From Phoronis australis (Eukaryota > Phoronida > Phoronidae), in assembly GCA_002633005.1 (NCBI GenBank), contig NMRA01000113.1:812556-876555 (forward strand): a stretch of DNA of 64,000 nt, in the 5' to 3' direction. The translations under genes and the position numbers were made by a program. Of the stretch, positions 1 to 10,494 are shown piece after piece; the first letter of the stretch is position 1; each line of letters starts with the position of its first letter. Under the pieces are notes generated by a model, which was given only the letters and a program-made list of their open reading frames with translations, made no database searches and was not told the origin of the DNA.

Positions 1-2275
1 CAAACAGCAGATGCAATAATTCAGCTGATCCCATGGAAATTGTTTCACCTCCCCCGGATTCTAATTCTTGTTCGAGATCGTTTATAAATAAAATAAACAA
101 AAACGGTGATAGCTGAGAGCCTTGTTTTAGACCATTATGACAATCAAAGAACTCCGTGTAGCTTCCGTTACTCATTTTCACGCACGCTTTTACTTCAGCG
201 TACATTGCTTTTATTATCTTATACATCTTACCTTCTATGCGATTGTTTCTTAATTTAAAATACAATGCGCTTCTATATATACTGTCATAAGCTGCCTTAA
301 AATCCACGAAAGCACAATAGAATCTACCTTTATCTCGTGTCAAATATTTAATTATTAACGTATATAAAGCAAACATGTGATCCACCGTACTGTGTCCTTT
401 CCTAAACGCAGCTTGAGACATACTAATTACGTTTTCTCTTTCCGACCATTTTTGAAGTCGCTGGCACAATATTTTTTCGAATATTTTGGCCGTGACTTGC
501 ATGAGGGATATTCCTCTGAAATTTTCAGGAATTTTGGTACCGCCCTTAAATATCGGTACTATAATGGATTTTGTCCATTCTTTTGGAAACACACCATTTT
601 TAAAAAAGTAGTTGTAAAGCTGGAACAGCGAATCTACCAACTTTTTATCAGCATACTTGTAGAACTCAATGCTAATTTTATCACATCCTGGCGAAGTTCC
701 ATCTTTCATACTACCGATGGTTTGTATAATTTCGTCTTTTGTGATTTCAGCGTCCAACTCCATATCAACAACTGCATTACTTGAATTGATGTCATTTTTT
801 ACTGAGTTCTCAATAAAAGCATGAAACTCAGCGAACTCCGGATTAGTAACAAAATATTGGCCTTCGAACAGAGAGCTGAAATAATTTATCCATTCCTCCG
901 GTTTAATATTCGTTGATACACCTTTCTTCTTAATATTAAATGCGCGCCAGAATTTTTTACTGTCTTTACTCTCCACAGCTGATTTCAAAGTTTTGTAATG
1001 TTTTCTTTTACACTCTATCTGTTTCACTTTTTTTAAGTTTCCATAATCCCTTCTAGCTTGTACATATAGAGTTCGGCAAATGTTTTCTCTCAGTGTTCCA
1101 ATACTGAATCTAAAATTACATAATTTTTGCCTAACGACAGCTCTCATCTCCCTACAATCAGCGTCAAACCATTTGGGAAAACTAACTGGGTTATAAGATA
1201 TGTTCACTTTTGGTTTTAACATGTCTGCAGCACATAATTTAATGGCTTCCATTAAACTTTCTACACTTGAATCTATGGTCGAGGGTAAATGACTCTGCAC
1301 GTCAGCGAGCAACTGATCCACCTCCGGGCTCGACCAGTTTTCTGCATATCTTAGGCTCAACCCCTCGTTCCATTTATAAACATTTTCATTCTGTTCACCT
1401 CGAGCCCAGTTGTTTTGCTGCGTCTTACACATACTAAAAATCAATGGAAAGTGCGCAGTCGATTCACATATTTCACCGATTTCAAAACCGTCCACACAGT
1501 ACAATAAATCCTTGCTCATCATGACATAATCAACAACACTAGATCCATTATAAGTTACACATGTTACACTACCAATGTCTGCATCTTTCCCTACTCTTCC
1601 ATTCAGAATTCTTATCTCATTTCTTTGACAAAAATCTAATAATTCTGTACCAAACTCATTTACCTCACCATTATCTTGTGAGGTCCTACAACACAGGCGA
1701 TCTTCTACATAACCAACACAATCAAAAATAGCACTGGATTCATCCATATACTTAATACTGTCATCTGCAATAAAGTCTGGCCTGTTACGCGTACGAGCAT
1801 TAAAATCGCCCATAATTAAAAGGTGACAATCCCCTCTCATTTCAGCAGTATAACCTTGTACCTCCCGCTCAAGTGTTTTCATTATTTCCAAATTTTTACT
1901 TGAACTTTTTGGAGACTGATACACAACTGCAACTAAAACAGGATACAGATAATCGGGTAGGTCAATTTTTACCCATAAAACGTCACACGAACTTGAAGGA
2001 AGCCTAATAGCCCCCAATAAATCCTTACAAAATAATACTACACCGCCAGAATTCCGAAATGCTTGAGGGTGTTTATTTCTCACCGACCCAAAACACTGGT
2101 ACCCTTCCAGTGTAAACTCATCTTCATTCATTCCCCATGTTTCAACAAAAGCGATAATATCATATGTACATATCAAATTTACAAAATCAGATCTCTGTAT
2201 TTTATGCTTTAGACCTTCGATATTCCAACAAATAAATTTCCATGACGACTTGTCTTGCGGGCCTTGGCCTAACCT
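1..2275 (-). CDS. LINE ORF2: endonuclease-reverse transcriptase, open to window edge
   Basis: Replication polyprotein of a non-LTR retrotransposon: it nicks target DNA and copies the element RNA at the nick. I read this frame codon by codon from 2275 to 2 and found no stop, so at least 758 codons are open. The N-terminal apurinic-like endonuclease shows WNIEGL (near 2235), FVETW, GDFNART (near 1800) and TAHFPLI (near 1450). The reverse transcriptase shows GTSPG, RGISL, AFRKGHST, FVDFKAAYDSIY (near 320) and GLKQGSQLSPFLF (near 130). The catalytic YADD-type box and the C-terminus lie outside the window. No ATG lies between the ORF1 stop and the first endonuclease motif; the first in-frame ATG follows FVETW. 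The frame is the same as ORF1. The clade is not certain; the ORF1 type and RT motifs fit a CR1/L2-like or related lineage. The open frame suggests a young, possibly active copy. Confidence 0.93.
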
Positions 2276-3079
2276 CTAGTGCTGGTCCGACTGAGCTTGA
2301 GACGAGCTGGCCATATGGAAAACCTGATCATCATGTTGAACAGCGGCTTCCGTTCGGGTTGATGGATGGCGTGGATCAGCATTAGTCGTGCGGGGTTTGA
2401 TTTTTACCATATCGTTCTCTTCTTCGTATACATATACCCTGCCATTATAGATTAGCTTGTTAAAGCTGATTTTAGCGTTTTCCATGTTGTTTGATTGTGA
2501 GAATTCGTACAGCTTTCTCCTTGCCTTCTTAACCCGGATTGAGAAGTCTTCTGTTATGAATATGTTGGGGTCCCTCACTTCTCTCCGTTTCCTCATTATT
2601 TTTTGCTTATCTTTCGAATTCAGTTTTGCTATTATGGGCCGCACTTTCCCCTGGGTTCTACGGCCCAGTCTGTGAGCTCTCTCTATGTTTATATCTACAA
2701 TGTTCAGCTGCTCCTTGAGAAACTCTTCCAGTTGCTTTTCCGATTCTTCCCAGGTTTCATTACCATTTTCAACCATGCCATGGAATATAAGGTTGTCTCG
2801 CCTGGATCGATTCTCTAAATCATCTAACTTTTCTTCCAGTGATTTGACCTGATCACGTAAAATAGAGTTCTCTTCCCTTGACGTGGCATACTCGCGTCTG
2901 AGAGACTCAAAATCGTTGGACAGCTTTTCGAACTTGTCGTTTATTATCTCTAATAGTTGACGGTTAGATATATCTGTAGTCTTCGGGCTCGTCTCACTTC
3001 TAGGCATATAGGACGAAATGCTTCGAGTCACTGACCTGTCACTGGCTGAAGGTGTTGTTGTCTTCCTAGACCCAGGCAT
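2276..3079 (-). CDS. LINE ORF1: coiled-coil RNA-binding protein
   Basis: Nucleic-acid chaperone-like ORF1 protein, 267 residues, which in related LINEs coats element RNA. Residues about 1-35 are Ser/Thr-rich. Residues about 40-92 form a heptad-patterned coiled coil. This runs into LENRSRRDNLIFHGM (about 90-105), the signature at the start of the RRM-like domain of L1-type ORF1 proteins. ERAHRLGRR, RPIIAKL and IFITEDFS follow in the expected order. The tail is polar. The ATG at 3079 is the natural start, as upstream sequence resembles a 5' UTR. It ends with a single TAG at 2278-2276, after which the same frame continues directly into ORF2. No frameshift or internal stop is present. Confidence 0.92.
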   Translation of the reverse strand: MPGSRKTTTPSASDRSVTRSISSYMPRSETSPKTTDISNRQLLEIINDKFEKLSNDFESLRREYATSREENSILRDQVKSLEEKLDDLENRSRRDNLIFHGMVENGNETWEESEKQLEEFLKEQLNIVDINIERAHRLGRRTQGKVRPIIAKLNSKDKQKIMRKRREVRDPNIFITEDFSIRVKKARRKLYEFSQSNNMENAKISFNKLIYNGRVYVYEEENDMVKIKPRTTNADPRHPSTRTEAAVQHDDQVFHMASSSQAQSDQH

Positions 3080-3240
3080 TATCGCTAATATTACGTAAGT
3101 AGGACAATTAATGGCGGACAGGGCGCGGTTATTCCTTCTTCCTCAGGTGCTCTACACACATACTAAATATTCACTTCTGAAGTGAGTAGCACACAATTTG
3201 TCAGCCTCCACGAGGTCACTGTGTTTATAATTGACAAAGA
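3080..3240 (-). other. Probable 5' UTR of the minus-strand LINE
   Basis: Non-coding sequence immediately upstream of ORF1. It is less AT-rich than the sequence beyond about 3240, which is why I put the element's 5' end there. No target-site duplication can be defined because the 3' end is outside the window. Confidence 0.4.
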
Positions 3241-4200
3241 GTAAAAACATAAAACCCGATAACACACCACTGTCCAAAATCTATAATCCTGACTTTATTG
3301 TAGCAGCTTGTTTTTAAGAAGCACAAACTTCAGAAGCTCAATCAACATTACTCTGAACAAAATCTTGATAACAGCAATTTCAACATGTCAACTTAATATT
3401 CAAAACGAATTGACAGATATCATGTAAATCATTAAAAAACTTTTGTTTTCCATCACCCTACTTTCATGCCTCTGAGTTGGTTAAGTTGGTAGGTTAAGCC
3501 TTTTATTTTTTCATCTACCGTAGTTGTCAAAACAAGTATGCTTTTGTTGCAATTTTTTGTTTTTCAACTGAAAAACAACAATCTGTTACAGAGCAAATAA
3601 ATTTCTTTTCAAGTGTCGCACTAATTTTACAGTTAGTCCCACAAAGGGAAACAAACATAATTTCATTTATGCCCAATTAGTCCAGGAAACATAGCGCATG
3701 TTAAACAATTATTTATTCTTTATTCTCCTCACCTTAAAGACTCGCATTAGGCTGAAAAAACATAATTGGTTGTGGTGTGTACCAGACTCATTTTGAGACC
3801 TGTGCTCACTGACTTCAAGCAAAAAGTTCCACATGCATCAATTTCAGCCAATGCCTCGTGTTTTTCAAAAAAATTTGCCCAGCTGCACAAAGACACATTA
3901 TCCAATAACCAAGGTTTGAAACGCTACGATTTGCCAAACAGTGCTCAAAAAGGCCACAAAGCGTGTTTTAGCCACTCAAACAGGGATGCACCATTTAAAA
4001 CTGATTGCTATCATGGAGGTGTGAAACAGCGTAATACTTGCCGCAACTTTTACAACTTTCGTTCTTGCTGCTGTCATTGTGCATAACAAATTACTTGTTT
4101 ATTGTGATGCCCACTGGTTGTTTATGTCGTAAAAAGTAAAATTGCCACAAGGCACAGTGTTAGTCGTTTGTTAGTCGGAACTGTCTGAAAGAAGTTGTCA
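3241..4200. other. AT-rich non-coding stretch
   Basis: I see no coding signal, RNA gene or repeat unit. A 106-codon open frame at 3766-4086 has no recognisable domain and no splice or start context that would support it. Confidence 0.5.
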
Positions 4201-5370
4201 TACGTTGCCACACTGGCCCATTACATAAAGATCCTACAAGGGGTTCAGGAGATACACCAGTGGATGCAAAAAGAAACTGCCACTAGGAGTCCCACAGAAA
4301 TTTCCTTTTTGAGCAGTTAAGTAATTAGAGGCCGACGCTAAAATCCTGAACATAATAAAAATGACTGTTAGGTGGTGTAGAATTTGTTTAATCTGTCCCA
4401 AAAAATAAAGTTGAATTAACAAAAACTTATTAGCAAATTTCAAGAAATTCTGTCAGACAACTCTGAACATACGGAGATGAACGTAAAAACTAAAATTGCC
4501 ACTAGGGGGCAGAGTGGCAGTCAGATCCACCAGAGTCATCATCATTAACTGTCACATTCATAGAAAAACGCCAAATTTCAGAATAAACCTGCAAGGGATA
4601 AGGAAATACAGCTACAGATTCAAAAAATCAAAATTTCTACTACGGGAGGCCTTAATAGTCAAACAGTGCAAAATCAACATCAACCCTAGTCTTCTCATCA
4701 GAAACACATCTGGCAATTTTCATAGTGATGCTTGGAGTGGTTTGGCAGATAGAAGGCGATGCCAAAATACAGATAAATAACAAAAATGGCCACTAGGTCA
4801 TGCAGAATAAGACGAATTCATGTGAAAATGGTAATATGTCGCTGTCTCTTTAATAGCAACCTTTTTACAAAATTTCATGCCAATTTGTCCAGGAAGACTG
4901 AAGACACAGAGGCAAACGTAACAAAAAATTAAAACAGCCACTAGAGGGATAGCGGTAGACGGAAACGTCATAAAGCCGTCGTGATTTGTAGTTACATTTA
5001 TACGTAAACACTCGACAAATTTCATAAAGATTCAGCTAGTCATCCACAGTCCCATTAGGGCATGTCACATCTGCCAATTTTCATGGCAATCCTTTGAGGA
5101 GTTTGGCAGCTAGACTGAGAGAGGCGATGCCAAAAACGGACTGAAAAACAACAAAAATGATGACTACTCGGTGGTGCAGAATATGTCAAATCCGTCGCAA
5201 AATAATAAGGTTAAATAGAAACCTATATGCTCAATTTCATGACACAGAGGCAAATGTAAAAAATTAAAATTGCCATCATCTGTCATCAGTGCCCAACACA
5301 TCTGCCAAATCTCATCAAGGTCCTGCAAGGGGTTTAGGAGATAGCCAATGCCCGACACTTAAACAGAGAT
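4200..5370. repeat. Degenerate repeat array with GCCACTAGNGG motifs
   Basis: The motif AAAANTGCCACTAG or close variants recurs near 4279, 4498, 4789, 4938, 5157 and 5268. Other phrases also recur: ATCTGCCAATTTTCATGG-like, a CAAGGGGTTTAGGAGATA-like phrase, and GACACAGAGGCAAA. The spacings (about 219, 291, 149, 219 and 111) are irregular, so this is either a decayed tandem array of a unit of roughly 220-290 bp or several copies of one dispersed repeat. Short hydrophobic open frames on the minus strand here are products of the repeat. Confidence 0.6.
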
Positions 5371-6003
5371 GAAACTGTGTGAATAACCTGTTTTTTCGCA
5401 CATGGCATTATGTAGACTGACTTGATACATCAGAGAACAATGTCAAAGTAATGATTGACTAACAACGCCCAATAACTGAGCAACTTTGGCTAGCAATTGT
5501 GCATTCGTTTACAATGCCGGGGTTTAAAGAGATGCAAAACAGAATGTTGTTGGCTACATGGTAATACAAATTGCCAATTACGAGCTCTAAACTGAAACCA
5601 TGAAGTTAGTTCTTCTTGTTGAGTCCATTTGCTAATTACTTGATATCATTCAATTTTAAACTTTGATCTTTTTAATTACTCGGACCAAGAACAAACAATT
5701 GTCATTAGATTGCTCGCAGACAAGTTAAGGATACTCGTTTAGCTTAATTTGCATTAAAATCAGTTCAAAATGATCATATTTAATCCACACTTCACTGATT
5801 ATGTCCTTAGCAACTCGATTATTTATCTTAAACTCCTCAAAGTACCCTGATGCATGTTTTGCATGAAAACACATTTTCATGGTCTGCCTTTTGCTGTAAG
5901 ACTTAAGATGAACAACTTTAAGTAACTAGGGCTAAACTGCTTTGAGTACTATGGTAACTAGCTATGGGTTTCTTACACTAGAATTAGCAGTAGACTTATA
6001 ATC
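5371..6003. other. Non-coding stretch
   Basis: AT-rich sequence without a supported gene or a repeat I can define. Confidence 0.5.
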
Positions 6004-7735
6004 TACCGCAATCGTTCGGGTTAACGCCCATGCTCAGTTAACCGCCCACCCCCTACTTTAGGTGAATTTCGATTTAACCGCCCACTGCTCGGTTAACCGC
6101 CCCCCTGCTATTTTTGAAGATTTCCAATTAACCGCCCACTGCTCGGTTAACCGCCCATCCCCTACTTTTGACGATTGGTGATTACCGCCCTGTGCTAATA
6201 GGAAACGCGAATCCCCGACCTTTTAGATTAAGATCGATGATAACATTGAGTGCAACGACGGCCTCAGAGACCGCGGTTTAGCAATGTGAATTATGATACC
6301 AGTAACAAATTATTGTAACGGGTCATCGATTAACTTCAAAATGTAATACTTGAACACTTTGTCACTTTCTTTTCTTCTCATGTTCGCAAACTTTAGGAAC
6401 CGCGCTGGCGTCTACACCTCCACTTTCAGCCACAATCTCTGCCGCACTGAGTTATCGACTACAGTGCACTATATAAAAGATGCATTCGAAATAACCAGGT
6501 CAGAGAAATGTGACATTGCTTTTGCCAACCCTCTGAATGCGCTTTAGGTTGTAAGCTCTCGGGATTTTGAAGAATTCCCATAAACCGCGAAAAGTTGATA
6601 AATTCTTTATATTTTGGTGAGTGTAATTGCCGGGTTATCGAGATCCCCGTCTTTCGAGTACTCTCGTCACGGTAATTTCGTCGCATATAGTAAACCGGGG
6701 TTACTTACCCGAACAATTAAGGCTTCGTCTAAGAATTATTTTTACCGAGAATAGATGGTTTCATTTGCTAACAAAAGCTGCGTCTCGCAGTCGAAACGAA
6801 AACCGCAACGACGGTTGTTCAAGGTCGACACTGGAATCGGCCGACTTCTTGTTTGCTAAGTCGACCAGTAAAAACGCGAGTGTAGACAGAAACTCGTGTT
6901 TGTGTTTTGCAATGTAACTTGGTGGCAATTTTTTGAATGTAGAGTTTGTTAACAAAAAGTTTGTTATTGTATTTAGCCATTGAAAGGCCAGAGTACCGTA
7001 CATGTCAACTCCACATACCGGCAACATAAACAGGCGAATCGACAGTGCATGGCAGCTGAATAGTTGAACCCGATTTCGTGATTGATTATACATTTTTATG
7101 CTTTTTGACCATTCAGACCAGGAGTACATTCTGTTATCTCGAAATGATTTTGAACTGAAATTCGGAACTGCTGGTAGTCCTTGTCTACGTGACCGTCAGT
7201 TAAGTTGTTTATTATGGGAGTGCACTGATCACAGGAAAAATGGGTCAGCACGTGACCACAACTGGGTTAAAACGACAGCACAGCTACCGTCTGCTACGCA
7301 GGTGAACATGTTCAACGTCTGCGAAGTATAGTGAAATAATGAGCATAATTCGCAATAATCGGTCTCACCTGAGGCGCCATATTATGTAGCAAACTTTCTA
7401 TGCAAGCGTTCGGAGTTTGACCACACTCTACATTTTCGAAACTATTTGTTAATTAGAGTGCGCAGAGTACGCACTTGGTGGCGATAAAGTTCTTTTCAAA
7501 GTGTTAGGCGATCCCAGTATGTGGCTTAGTACGTGTGGTGACTCAGATCATAAGGTAAGATTAACCGCCCAGGGCGGTTGCCGGTCGTAATAAGCGCCCA
7601 TGTTCAGTTAACCGCCCCCCCCCCGATTTCTTGAAATTTCACGTTTAAGCGCCCATGTCTGGTTAACCGCCCACCCCCGATTTTTTGGGTTCGCCAATTT
7701 AACCGCCCAGGGCGTTAACCCGAACGATTACGGTA
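6004..7735. mobile_element. TIR DNA element, family 1 copy A (GGCGGTTAA-rich ends)
   Basis: A 1732-bp element. The left end reads TACCGCAATCGTTCGGGTTA and the right end is its inverse, CGAACGATTACGGTA. If the element is taken as CCG...CGG, it is flanked by TA on both sides, which would suit a TA target. The terminal 180 bp at each end carry several GGTTAACCGCCC or AACCGCCCA units, that is, subterminal repeats that are probable transposase-binding sites. The interior aligns with copy B, for example AACTTCAAAATNTAATACTTGAAC and a shared TATATAAAA box near 6470. No intact transposase is present, so it is non-autonomous or decayed. I cannot assign the superfamily. Confidence 0.85.
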
Positions 7736-9271
7736 TATCTACCGTGGGTATGAGAATTGTTTTTCAGGCTGTGATTGGTTAATAATGTTGCTTATAGTGC
7801 CCTGTAGTACTCAACATACACAACACTTTAATCCGTGACTGGGAACTTCTCAGACAATCAATTATAAATATTTTATTCATCCATACAAGAAAAAAGTAAA
7901 TTGAAAGTATTCACAAAATATTCTGCTACAGTTTGTGGCCCAGACTACTTAGTGACGCACACAGATACAATACACCATCTTTTTCCTTTTCAACCTCATG
8001 TATAACAGTCACTCTAAGCATTTAGTCTTGATCTGCTGCTTTAGCCCAACCTCACATTGTTATGGGCTGCAGCGAATTTGTGACACAATGTGTAAAAGGC
8101 GGACATAAGTTGACAAACTGAGTTTATGAAACATTTTGAACCTAGGAAACCTATGCAGACAGTATTGGCTGTCCTATGTTTTTTACTTGAACCGAAAATA
8201 TGCCCTTGCATTAGTAAAGGAACTTGAGAATATAGATTAGAAGCTTAAGGAAAATAGATTTACTCAATAAACTAATAATGTCACATGTGCTCTGCTCTTA
8301 AGAAAAAACATATTGAAAGCTGGGTTTGTACATTTTGAAATTAAGTTTATGCCGACATGGTGTGTCTGAAGAAATGAGCACACAGTTAAGAAAATGAATT
8401 TGTGGAGCGTTTCACGTGGAATACAAACCATTCATAAGCGACCTAGTGCAAGTACAGAAAAGCAGGTTCCTACCAGCACAACCCATGAGATATTACTGAC
8501 TGGCTTACCACCAAACAAGGAAAATAGAAAATTGATCTCCAGAGTTATACATTAATTTGACAACTATTCATTATGTGACTTTCAACACTGATTACTAACC
8601 TCCACACATGTAGATCTGTAATCAATGGGAACAAGACAAGAGACTGGTCTAATCCAGACCCATTTAACACAGGGACAATACCCAGTAAAGGAAGTCTCTA
8701 ATTCCTGTGGTAAATATCTGGTCAATAACCTGACTTCAACTTTTCACCAAACAACAGCAGGTCCCACTGAATATCACAATATGGGATGCAAGTATTAAAT
8801 ATCAGCCACTAGACGTCTTGTTCTCAGTTTGTTTTTTATGCCCAAGCAAGTTTATGAGGTTTCACTGTACCTTGAAAAGTGAACTTTTAGAGCTTTAGCC
8901 TACACAACCCCAGCACAAACCAACAATAAGATCTTCCACTTATGAAAGCATTGAATGGTAATTCATAGAACTAATGAATGTAAGTTCTACATCATTACTT
9001 TCCATCATTCTCACCACGCTTTTTCAGTATTGTGCGCTTGACCAAGTTCAAATTTTGAGCCCCCACGTTCAAATTTGATTACCATACCCAATTTTTGATT
9101 GTCGTATCAATATTGTGACTCTAGTACTTTTAAGCGGTATCAACCTGTAAGTCACCATTGTCACATTTTTTGTACAGTAACCACAGGAGATTTGAAGTTC
9201 GATATTCTCATGAAAATTATTAAGCGTACCTTTAATCCAAAGTGTAGGCGCTAGGGTTTAAAATCTTAATT
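7736..9271. other. Non-coding stretch
   Basis: AT-rich sequence with no supported gene, RNA or repeat. Confidence 0.5.
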
Positions 9272-9771
9272 CAGGGCTTGGAATTTTCCGCGGAAACGTG
9301 GATTTCTGCTTTTTTCAAATGTGCTTTCTGCTTTTTTTATATTTCCGCATAAAAAAATCGGATTTGATATAAAATTTCCGCGGCAAATTCCTTTCTTACC
9401 GCGGCGTTGCAGACGACGTTCACCTCGAAAAGCGGAAGTTGCTCTTTATGTTTCGGAGGAACGTAAATTGTCAACATCGCCGGGGCATCTGGGACAGCGT
9501 GGCGGGATTTTCAATGGCGTCTCGTGTTATTGTTAAGCGCGGCGACAAATACTACCGCGCTGCAGCCAAAAATGTGTGGGTTGGGAGTGGACGGGCGAGC
9601 TAAAAGGACGCAGACGCATGCTACTGGTGGAGGTAACGTTTTTTTTTTCTTAGTCCTCCCGATTTTTGGGAAAGGTTCACATTTTCACATTGACCATTTC
9701 AAGGCTGGTTATCGGGGCCGTAAAAGTTTCAAAGTTTCCGCGTTTTTTGTCATTGGTCATTCCAAGCCCTG
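9272..9771. mobile_element. 500-bp TIR element with 6-bp target duplication
   Basis: The left end is CAGGGCTTGGAAT and the right end is its exact inverse, ATTCCAAGCCCTG. The flanks carry TTAATT at 9266-9271 and again at 9772-9777. The interior has TTTCCGCGG and CCGCGGTAAG-like inverted words near both ends. No transposase is encoded. The CAGGG terminus recalls hAT elements, but those make 8-bp duplications and only 6 bp match here; a TTAA target is the alternative. The two short plus-strand open frames inside it show no domain. Confidence 0.8.
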
Positions 9772-9845
9772 TTAATTCCTAGGTAAGAATATTTTTCAAT
9801 TTCATGGAGTCTTTTTTCATTGTTACAGAGTCAAGCTTTTGTTAC

Positions 9846-10038
9846 CTCCAAAGTAAATAAAACAACAGCCAAACTCGACTGCGAAACCCAAAGTGCTTTT
9901 AATGCAATGCATATAATGAACAGTACCATCATACAAAGAATCGGTACCACGTAAGATACCCAAATTAGTCTATCAAAACCTCGGTTATAATAGCCATCTA
10001 TTCTCCCGTTTTCAGCAGGTGTTATATTGTGTGTATTG
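9846..10038 (-). CDS. Candidate exon: membrane-protein segment
   Basis: An open exon-like stretch of 64 codons between ATTACTTACAG (acceptor) and GAG|GTAACA (donor) on the minus strand; its first base completes a split codon and it ends in phase 0. The peptide starts with NTHNIT, which has a glycosylation-type sequon, followed by GRIDGYYNRG. A long hydrophobic run, LIWVSYVVPILCMMVLFII, then carries on through about 20 more mostly apolar residues. This suggests an extracellular segment leading into one or two membrane helices. I do not recognise the family. It may belong to one gene with the candidates at 20162-20367 and 23796-23846. The evidence is the splice signals and composition only. Confidence 0.35.
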
Positions 10039-10237
10039 CTGTAAGTAATATTTTGCCAGACACACACATTTGCAACAGGTAAACTGAAAAGTGGACAACT
10101 TAATTATATAACACAGACATAACACAACATACAACTTGATTAGGTAATACACTCCCCTCTCCTGCATATGGAATTTCAAGACAATGAAGACAAGCGATCT
10201 TTCCTCTAGATGTATACACTGATTGCTGCCGATGTAA

Positions 10238-10360
10238 GATCTCACAAAATCAGCCATTGTCACACATGAATCAGAAGAATACAACCTGGTAGCGTATATT
10301 GCCGAGGCCGAGTCCTATGTCGACGAAGTATTGTCAACAAACTATGATCCAGAGGAAATA
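10238..10360 (+). CDS. Candidate short acidic C-terminal exon
   Basis: An open frame that follows GATGTAAG (weak acceptor) and ends at a TGA after EEIYIF. The peptide is acidic and well composed (HESEEYNLVAYIAEAESY, then YDPEEIYIF), unlike random translation of the surrounding AT-rich DNA. There is no partner exon that I can name, and it lies on the opposite strand from the candidate exon at 9846-10038. It could easily be chance. Confidence 0.15.
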
Positions 10361-10494
10361 TATATATTTTGAACATAAAATTCATATACATCCTTTGTAA
10401 GGTAATAATTTGCACCATTTTTTAAGCATTTGCCTGGTGGGACACACTGGCTCATCGGACCTTGCATCCTTTTCAATTTCAATTTCAATGTGTA

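Noticed and set aside
377-784. 135-codon plus-strand open frame
   Set aside because: It lies antisense to the reverse transcriptase of the LINE ORF2 and has no domain of its own.
4798-5025. Hydrophobic 75-codon minus-strand frame resembling a membrane helix
   Set aside because: Inside the degenerate repeat array; related units are not open.
6627-7129. Opposed frames of 96 and 122 codons in family 1 copy A
   Set aside because: They overlap on opposite strands, match no transposase that I know and are not open in copy B.
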